This document shows, piece after piece, positions 59,507 to 64,000 of a DNA stretch of 64,000 nt; position 1 is the stretch's first letter, and every line of letters begins with the position of its first letter. Location of the stretch: NCBI GenBank assembly GCA_018268375.1, contig JAFDWS010000002.1, positions 1,240,001 through 1,304,000 on the forward strand, given 5' to 3'. Origin of the DNA: Armatimonadota bacterium. Lineage in GTDB: Bacteria > Armatimonadota > Fimbriimonadia > Fimbriimonadales > Fimbriimonadaceae. The notes beneath the pieces were generated by a model. The model searched no databases. It saw only the letters and a list, made by a program, of their open reading frames with translations, and was not told the origin of the DNA. The translations under genes and the position numbers were made by a program.

Positions 59507-60520
59507 ATGAGAGTAAGGATGCTCGCGTTAGTCTTCTGCGCACTCGCCCCGCTCGCCGCTTCGGCCGAGCTCACCGTCAACCGTGTCCGCACCATTGACC
59601 AGTTTCGCTTGACAGCGGCAGCCACCGCGTTCTCGGGGGCGCTGATCGCCTTTGCTACCGAAGACCGCACGGTACGGATTTTCGACCCCGTGGCGATGTC
59701 GACGCGGTTCCAGCTTGTCGGGCACCCGCAGCCCGTCACGGCAGTGGCGTTTAACCGTGCAGGCACCCTCTTGGCGACCGCGGACGCCTCAGCAAGACTG
59801 TACTTGTGGGACGTTAAGACCGGCAAGAAGGTCCGCGAGTTTTCGCGGGACAAGGGGCACACCAAAGGCATCATTGGGATCGCCTTTTCTCCTGACGGAA
59901 CGAAGATCGCCACCGTCGGCGACGACGATGCCATTAAGGTTTGGAAGACCGCAGGCGGCAACCCCATCGGCACGATCCTGGGCAAGGGCGACAACCTCTA
60001 CGGCATCGCGTGGTCGACAAGCGGCGCCATCCTCACCAGCAGCCTTGCGGACGGCCTCCGCGTCTACAACGGGCAGACGTTCCAACTCGCGGCAAAAATG
60101 GCGCTGCCGGGCGGACAAGGGTCCAATAGCATTGCCACGAACCGAGACGGGACAGTGGCCGTCACCGCCGGGCGCGATGGAAAGCTCGTCGCTTGGAACG
60201 TTCCCGGCCGAAAGAAGACCCTCAGCCTGCCACCTCATAACGATTGGGTGATCAAGGCCGCGGTCTCGCCCAACGGCGCCTATGGCGCAAGCTCCTCCGC
60301 TGACGGTACGACCGTCATCTGGAACTTGAAGAGCGGAGCGTCTGTGGCCAAGCTGACGGACACGTCTCCCGTCGGCTCTCCCGTCGGTTTCACCGGCGAT
60401 GGGCGGTTCTTTATTGCGACCTCAGCTTCGGACGCCCTGCAGGTCTATGCCGTGACTCCACCCGTTTCGAGCGGTGGGGCTGCGACCGTCAAGACAAAGG
60501 CAGTCAAGAAGAAGAAGTAG
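59507..60520 (+). CDS. Exported WD40-repeat propeller protein
   Basis: The 337-residue protein has a signal peptide (MRVRMLALVFCALAPLAASA). GAGG six bases before ATG 59507 is preferred over ATG 59480, which has no ribosome site. Seven WD40-like blades are seen, with GHPQPVTAVAFNRAGTLLATADASARLYLWDV, GIIGIAFSPDGTKIATVGDDDAIKVW and DWVIKAAVSPNGAYGASSSADGTTVIWNL. The C-terminus is a Lys-rich tail. It is likely a periplasmic or surface protein-protein scaffold. Confidence 0.9.
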   Translation: MRVRMLALVFCALAPLAASAELTVNRVRTIDQFRLTAAATAFSGALIAFATEDRTVRIFDPVAMSTRFQLVGHPQPVTAVAFNRAGTLLATADASARLYLWDVKTGKKVREFSRDKGHTKGIIGIAFSPDGTKIATVGDDDAIKVWKTAGGNPIGTILGKGDNLYGIAWSTSGAILTSSLADGLRVYNGQTFQLAAKMALPGGQGSNSIATNRDGTVAVTAGRDGKLVAWNVPGRKKTLSLPPHNDWVIKAAVSPNGAYGASSSADGTTVIWNLKSGASVAKLTDTSPVGSPVGFTGDGRFFIATSASDALQVYAVTPPVSSGGAATVKTKAVKKKK

Positions 60521-60551
60521 GCAGCTCACAAGCTGAGCCACGGAATCTTTC

Positions 60552-60581
60552 TCAATGGGCGGTCGGACGACTGCCCATTGA
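60552..60581. terminator. Hairpin between convergent genes
   Basis: TCAATGGGC (60552-60560) pairs with GCCCATTGA (60573-60581), with more pairing in the middle. It lies between the WD40 gene and the M42 peptidase gene and has no strong T-run. Confidence 0.55.
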
Positions 60582-60584
60582 ATC

Positions 60585-61631
60585 TTAGTCTTCGATCAAA
60601 TACTCCGCAATCAGCGCCGCCGTGTCCCGGAGGGCGTCGACGTGTGTCCTTTCGTAACCATGGCTTGTGTCCACCCCGGGGCCGATCAAGGCGACCTGCG
60701 CCTTGCCACCCGACTGCCAATAGACAGTACCGTCCGAGCCGTAGTGAGGATAGACGTCAGGCTTGAGCTCGATCCCGTTTCTATCGGCTAGGGTTCTGAG
60801 CTTGTCGGACAAGTCCTTGCTGTACGGGCCGCCACTGTCCTTCGTGCAAACCGAGCAATGGAACTCGTCGCCGTTCTGCCCTTCGCCAATGCAGGCCATA
60901 TCGATCACGACGAGCTCGACCAAGTCCTCAGGCAGCCCCTCGAATCCGCCGTGGCCAACCTCCTCGTAGGTGCTGAACAGCACGCTCGTCCGTTGCGCCG
61001 GGCTCACGCCCGCTTCATGGAGGGCTTTCAGAGCGGCGAGCACGCAGGCGACCGCTGCCTTGTCGTCCAAGAAACGCGAACGGACAAACCCGCTCGGCCC
61101 CGCCTCAAATCGCGGATCGAAGGCGACAAAGTCGCCGACATCGATGCCGAGCAGCCGGGTCTCTTCAGCGCTGTTCGTCCTCTCGTCGATCCTCACTTCG
61201 AGGGTGTCCGCGGTCCGTTCTGAAGTCCGGGCTTCCTTGTTGACGTGGACCGCACCGTTCTTCAGAACGATCGAGCCCCTGATCTGCGTGCCTTTGCGGG
61301 TCGAGACCGTGACTCCCTCGCTTTCGACCGAAGGCCACATGACCCCGTTCAGCGCTGTCAACCGCAGGCGGCCGTTCTCCTTGATCTCGGCGACCATGGC
61401 CCCGAGAGTATCGACATGGGCAGAAAGGGCGCGCGGCTTGTCGTTCTTCAATCCGTCGAAATACGCGATCAGAGCCCCCTTCGTCGTCTTCACGCTGTGG
61501 ATGCCCAATGAGTCCAGCTCGGCCTGAATCAGGCTCACGGCCCAATCCGTATCGCCGGTCGGGCTGGGAGTGTTAACCAAGTCCTGGAGAAACTGGACCA
61601 AGTAGTCGCTGGAGATATCGAAGCGAGGCAT
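60585..61631 (-). CDS. M42-family aminopeptidase
   Basis: The 348-residue metallo-aminopeptidase of the M42/glutamyl-aminopeptidase family has metal-binding and catalytic blocks LSAHVDTLGAMV, LDDKAAVACVLAALKAL, STYEEVGHGG, VVIDMACIGEG and HGYERTH. It trims peptides in the cytoplasm. ATG 61631 (MPRFDISSDYLVQFLQDL) is preferred over 61697 because homology starts there and TAAACT sits eight bases upstream. Confidence 0.93.
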   Translation of the reverse strand: MPRFDISSDYLVQFLQDLVNTPSPTGDTDWAVSLIQAELDSLGIHSVKTTKGALIAYFDGLKNDKPRALSAHVDTLGAMVAEIKENGRLRLTALNGVMWPSVESEGVTVSTRKGTQIRGSIVLKNGAVHVNKEARTSERTADTLEVRIDERTNSAEETRLLGIDVGDFVAFDPRFEAGPSGFVRSRFLDDKAAVACVLAALKALHEAGVSPAQRTSVLFSTYEEVGHGGFEGLPEDLVELVVIDMACIGEGQNGDEFHCSVCTKDSGGPYSKDLSDKLRTLADRNGIELKPDVYPHYGSDGTVYWQSGGKAQVALIGPGVDTSHGYERTHVDALRDTAALIAEYLIED

Positions 61632-61639
61632 CGCGGGGT

Positions 61640-61645
61640 AGTTTA
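61640..61645 (-). promoter_or_regulatory. -10-like hexamer TAAACT for the M42 gene
   Basis: TAAACT on the minus strand is eight bases before the ATG at 61631, with no Shine-Dalgarno sequence. Confidence 0.5.
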
Positions 61646-61691
61646 GCCCAGCAACGTTGGCCTTGGGCGAACCAAAACGGCCCAAGAACCG

Positions 61692-61697
61692 TATCAT
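61692..61697 (+). promoter_or_regulatory. -10-like hexamer TATCAT for the DUF4342 gene
   Basis: TATCAT ends eight bases before the ATG at 61706, with no Shine-Dalgarno sequence. Confidence 0.5.
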
Positions 61698-61705
61698 CGA
61701 TCGGC

Positions 61706-61978
61706 ATGGACGAGAACAAGCGCACAGAGGAGTTCAAGGTCGACGGTGCAGACCTCATGGGCAAGCTCAAGGAGCTGATCCATGAAGGCAATGTGACCCG
61801 GGTCGTCGTGAAGACCCGCGAAGGCAAGACCCTGCTCGATATGCCCCTCGTCGTAGGAGCCGTCGGAGCCTTGCTCCTTCCCTTCTGGGCGGCCGTCGCT
61901 GCCGTCGTCGGGTTGGCGAACGAATACTCCTTGACCGTCGAGCGAGCAGAGGAGCCCGCCCAGCCCAAGGCTGAGTGA
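61706..61978 (+). CDS. DUF4342 family protein
   Basis: The protein is 90 residues, with the DUF4342 pattern: FKVDGADLMGKLKELIHEGNVTRVVVKTREGKTLLDMPLVVG, then a hydrophobic helix (VGALLLPFWAAVAAVVGLA) and a short charged tail. The family is widespread in bacteria and has no known function. The promoter predicts a leaderless mRNA. It is divergent from the M42 gene and 30 bases ahead of rimO. Confidence 0.88.
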   Translation: MDENKRTEEFKVDGADLMGKLKELIHEGNVTRVVVKTREGKTLLDMPLVVGAVGALLLPFWAAVAAVVGLANEYSLTVERAEEPAQPKAE

Positions 61979-61996
61979 AGTCGAACCCGAACCTTC

Positions 61997-62002
61997 CATA
62001 AT
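61997..62002 (+). promoter_or_regulatory. -10-like hexamer CATAAT for rimO
   Basis: CATAAT ends six bases before GTG 62009, with no Shine-Dalgarno sequence. Confidence 0.55.
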
Positions 62003-62008
62003 CACCGG

Positions 62009-63325
62009 GTGCCTCCATCCAACGTGAGGATCGTCACCCTCGGGTGCGCGAAGAACGACGTCGACAGCGAGGAGATCGCTGGCGTCCTTAAGGGCGCTGG
62101 CTACATGGTCGACGGCCAGCAACACGCAGACGTCACCGTCATCAATACGTGCGGTTTCCTTGAGTCCGCGAAGCACGAGTCGATCGAAGCGATCAAGCGG
62201 GCGGTCGCTGAAAAAGGGAGCGGAAAGGTCGTTGTCGCAGGTTGTCTTGCCCAGCGCCTCGGCGAAGAGCTCGTGCGCCTGGCGCCGGGCGCGGACGCGT
62301 ATGTCGGTGTCGGCCAGATGGGCCGGTTCAACGAGATCGTCGGCGGCCTCAAGAGCACGCAGCAACCCTTACTCGACGTCAAGCCGCCGCACCATCGCTG
62401 GGCAGAGGTTCCCAGCCGGGCGCGCACGGGGAGGCCCTGGAGCGCCTACCTTAAGGTCAGCGAAGGCTGCGACCACAGGTGCACCTTCTGTACCATCCCA
62501 AGCTTTCGGGGAAGCCATCAAAGCAAGCCGCTGGAGCGTGTTATCGAGGAGGCCAAGTTCCTGGCCTCGACCGGCGCCAAGGAACTCAACTTGATCGCCC
62601 AGGATGTGACCCAATACGGTTACGACCTCTACAAGGAGTTCACCTTGCCCAAACTCCTGAAGAGCCTGAACGAGTGCGATGGGGTCGAGTGGATCCGGCT
62701 CCTCTACTTTTATCCGAACCGCCTGACCGACGAGGTCATCGAAGCGATGGCCACCCTCGACAAGGTTCTGCCCTATGTCGACATCCCCCTCCAGCACGTC
62801 CACCCCGACACCCTGCGCAGGATGAAGCGGCCTTGGGACGGCGAAAGGTACTTGAAGCTTTTCGAAAAGCTAAGACAAGCCATGCCTGAGGCGGCGATCC
62901 GCACTACTTTCATCGTTGGCTTTCCCGGCGAGACGGAGCAGGAATTCCAGGCCCTGCTCGACTTTGTCAGGGAAGCCCGGCTCGACCGCGTCGGCGCCTT
63001 CACCTTCAGTCGGGAAGCCGGCACCCCCGCTCACGACATGGCTGCTCAGGTTCCTTTCTTGACCAAGCGTGAGCGATATGACCGCCTCATGCGGATGCAG
63101 GCTGGCATTTCACTGGCTAAGAACAAGGCTTGGGAGGGACGCTCGCTCACGGTCCTTGTCGACGAGTGCAAGGATGGCTGGATCAGCGGACGGTCGTTCC
63201 GAGATGCGCCCGAGATTGACGGATGGGTCTACGCAAGCGGTGAAGCGACGCCAGGCGCATTCGTCGAGGTCTGCGTAACGGATGGCCGGGAGCACGACCT
63301 TTACGGCGAGATCGTCCCAGCATAG
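62009..63325 (+). CDS. rimO: Ribosomal protein uS12 methylthiotransferase RimO
   Basis: This 438-residue radical-SAM enzyme adds a methylthio group to an aspartate of ribosomal protein S12. The N-terminal UPF0004 domain supplies cluster ligands C13, C48 and C79. The radical SAM core has C154, C158 and C161 (CDHRCTFC), then FRGSHQSKPLERVIEEAKFL. A TRAM domain ends the protein. RimO rather than MiaB is favoured by the SEGCDHRCTFC and IPSFRG context. GTG start. Confidence 0.95.
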   Translation: MPPSNVRIVTLGCAKNDVDSEEIAGVLKGAGYMVDGQQHADVTVINTCGFLESAKHESIEAIKRAVAEKGSGKVVVAGCLAQRLGEELVRLAPGADAYVGVGQMGRFNEIVGGLKSTQQPLLDVKPPHHRWAEVPSRARTGRPWSAYLKVSEGCDHRCTFCTIPSFRGSHQSKPLERVIEEAKFLASTGAKELNLIAQDVTQYGYDLYKEFTLPKLLKSLNECDGVEWIRLLYFYPNRLTDEVIEAMATLDKVLPYVDIPLQHVHPDTLRRMKRPWDGERYLKLFEKLRQAMPEAAIRTTFIVGFPGETEQEFQALLDFVREARLDRVGAFTFSREAGTPAHDMAAQVPFLTKRERYDRLMRMQAGISLAKNKAWEGRSLTVLVDECKDGWISGRSFRDAPEIDGWVYASGEATPGAFVEVCVTDGREHDLYGEIVPA

Positions 63326-63415
63326 TCACCAGAGTTTCCAACCAGGTCGGCCCATTTGGCCACGAGTTTGCCGCCAGGCCACTTAGTCCCAACAAACGGG
63401 ACAGGGACTCGACCA

Positions 63416-64000
63416 ATGTACCGACACGTCATCGTCGCCCTCGCCGTGGCAGCCACCTCTGTTGCGCAAGCCTCCGCTCTCATCAACGGTAGCTTCGAGC
63501 AGCCCGGATCTTCCGTCTTCAATCAGTTCAACAATGGAGAGGTGCCGGGGTGGACGGCCCAGGCAGGCAAGACCATCGAGATCGGAGTCCCTGTCGTTTA
63601 TGGCGTCACGAATTACGACGGCCTGAACGTGATGGAGGTTGACTCCACCGAGAACGTGACGGTCAAGCAGACGGTGACCCTGGCGTCAGGTTCATACGAC
63701 CTGTCCTTCCTCTTCGCGGAGAGGGGTAAGAACATGGTCGGCAAGCCGGCCGATACGTGCGACTTCGACGTGCTTTGGAACAACACCGTCGTCGCGCACT
63801 ACAGGCCCGACAGCACGGTCATGTCCCTCGCCGACCTCCACGTCAATGCGCTCCAAGGCTCCAACACGGTGGCCTTCCGTGGTTCAGGAACCAGCGATGG
63901 CTACGGCGCAATTCTGGACAAGGTCGAGCTTAATCCCGTCCCAGAGCCCAGCCTCTGCGCCGCCCTTGGAATTTCCGCACTGGCAGCTTTGCGGCGCAAG
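63416..64000 (+). CDS. PEP-CTERM protein with DUF642-like domain (cut at window end)
   Basis: From ATG 63416 there are 195 codons to the window edge. A signal peptide (MYRHVIVALAVAATSVAQASA) precedes a beta domain that starts NGSFEQP, as in DUF642-type carbohydrate-binding proteins (GEVPGWTAQAGKTIEIG, QTVTLASGSYDLSFLFAER). The C-terminus shows the PEP-CTERM sorting tag: PVPEPS, a hydrophobic helix (AALGISALAAL) and RRK. Only a few codons are probably missing. Exosortase would cleave it for surface attachment. Confidence 0.88.
   Translation, partial: MYRHVIVALAVAATSVAQASALINGSFEQPGSSVFNQFNNGEVPGWTAQAGKTIEIGVPVVYGVTNYDGLNVMEVDSTENVTVKQTVTLASGSYDLSFLFAERGKNMVGKPADTCDFDVLWNNTVVAHYRPDSTVMSLADLHVNALQGSNTVAFRGSGTSDGYGAILDKVELNPVPEPSLCAALGISALAALRRK

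Noticed and set aside
1-64000. tRNA, rRNA, CRISPR, transposase and prophage genes
   Set aside because: No cloverleaf with a TTCRA loop, no repeat-spacer array, no rRNA-like stretch and no transposase or integrase motif was found in any gap or frame.

Overview
This window is dense, GC-rich (roughly 60-62% by eye) bacterial chromosome. It reads best as a diderm from the Armatimonadota, probably the Fimbriimonadia. That placement is inference. It rests on the prepilin N-terminus at 1857-2723 (a long hydrophobic stretch running into an 'LLPVFAKAKEAA'-type helix, common in that phylum), a Kdo transferase (waaA, so an LPS outer membrane), a PEP-CTERM protein, flagellar motor genes and a dispersed type IV pilus system. 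I found no rRNA, tRNA, CRISPR array, insertion sequence or prophage block, and no gene-free stretch longer than about 280 bases.

Layout. 1-3850 (minus): prepilin peptidase and two prepilin-like proteins. 3936-8708 (plus): a 1590-residue alpha-glucuronidase-like/esterase fusion. 8763-13891 (minus): pilC, pilT and pilB, with a small membrane-protein gene on the plus strand. 14083-20668: membrane protein, MFS transporter, threonine dehydrogenase, a small-molecule kinase, and a barrel-sandwich/KOW-like protein coupled to an orphan OmpR regulator. 20665-25461: GH38 alpha-mannosidase coupled to a small helical-hairpin protein, then dprA and ruvC. 25472-35333: motAB, mutL, a TolB-like propeller, speE, a PrsA/SurA-like lipoprotein, a fliA operon and an MBL hydrolase. 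35452-38744: a second pilC, a sigma factor fused to a degenerate GGDEF domain, and a RibD-like reductase. 38776-41422: an ABC permease/ATPase/lipoprotein operon. 41462-47403 (minus): a five-gene operon of ASCH protein, Nnr, two FHA proteins and a VWA protein. 47466-54213: hydrolase, DUF433-like protein, purC, waaA, a dioxygenase pair around hmgA, and two unknowns. 54251-64000: sialidase-like/TPR pair, GH57 enzyme, lipoprotein, WD40 propeller, M42 peptidase, DUF4342 protein, rimO and a PEP-CTERM protein cut by the window end.

How the genes work together. Surface machinery dominates: pilus assembly (pilB, pilT, two pilC, pilD, prepilins), the flagellar motor with its sigma factor, and extracellular propellers and glycosidases. 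The sigma-pseudoGGDEF protein directly follows the second pilC and may tie surface-machine expression to a nucleotide or protein signal. The VWA/FHA operon looks like a phosphothreonine-dependent envelope complex.

The clearest non-coding signal is a recurring promoter layout. At least sixteen genes have a TANNNT or CANAAT -10-like hexamer only 6-12 bases before the start codon, generally with no Shine-Dalgarno sequence, which implies widespread leaderless or nearly leaderless transcription. This layout also settled several start codons.
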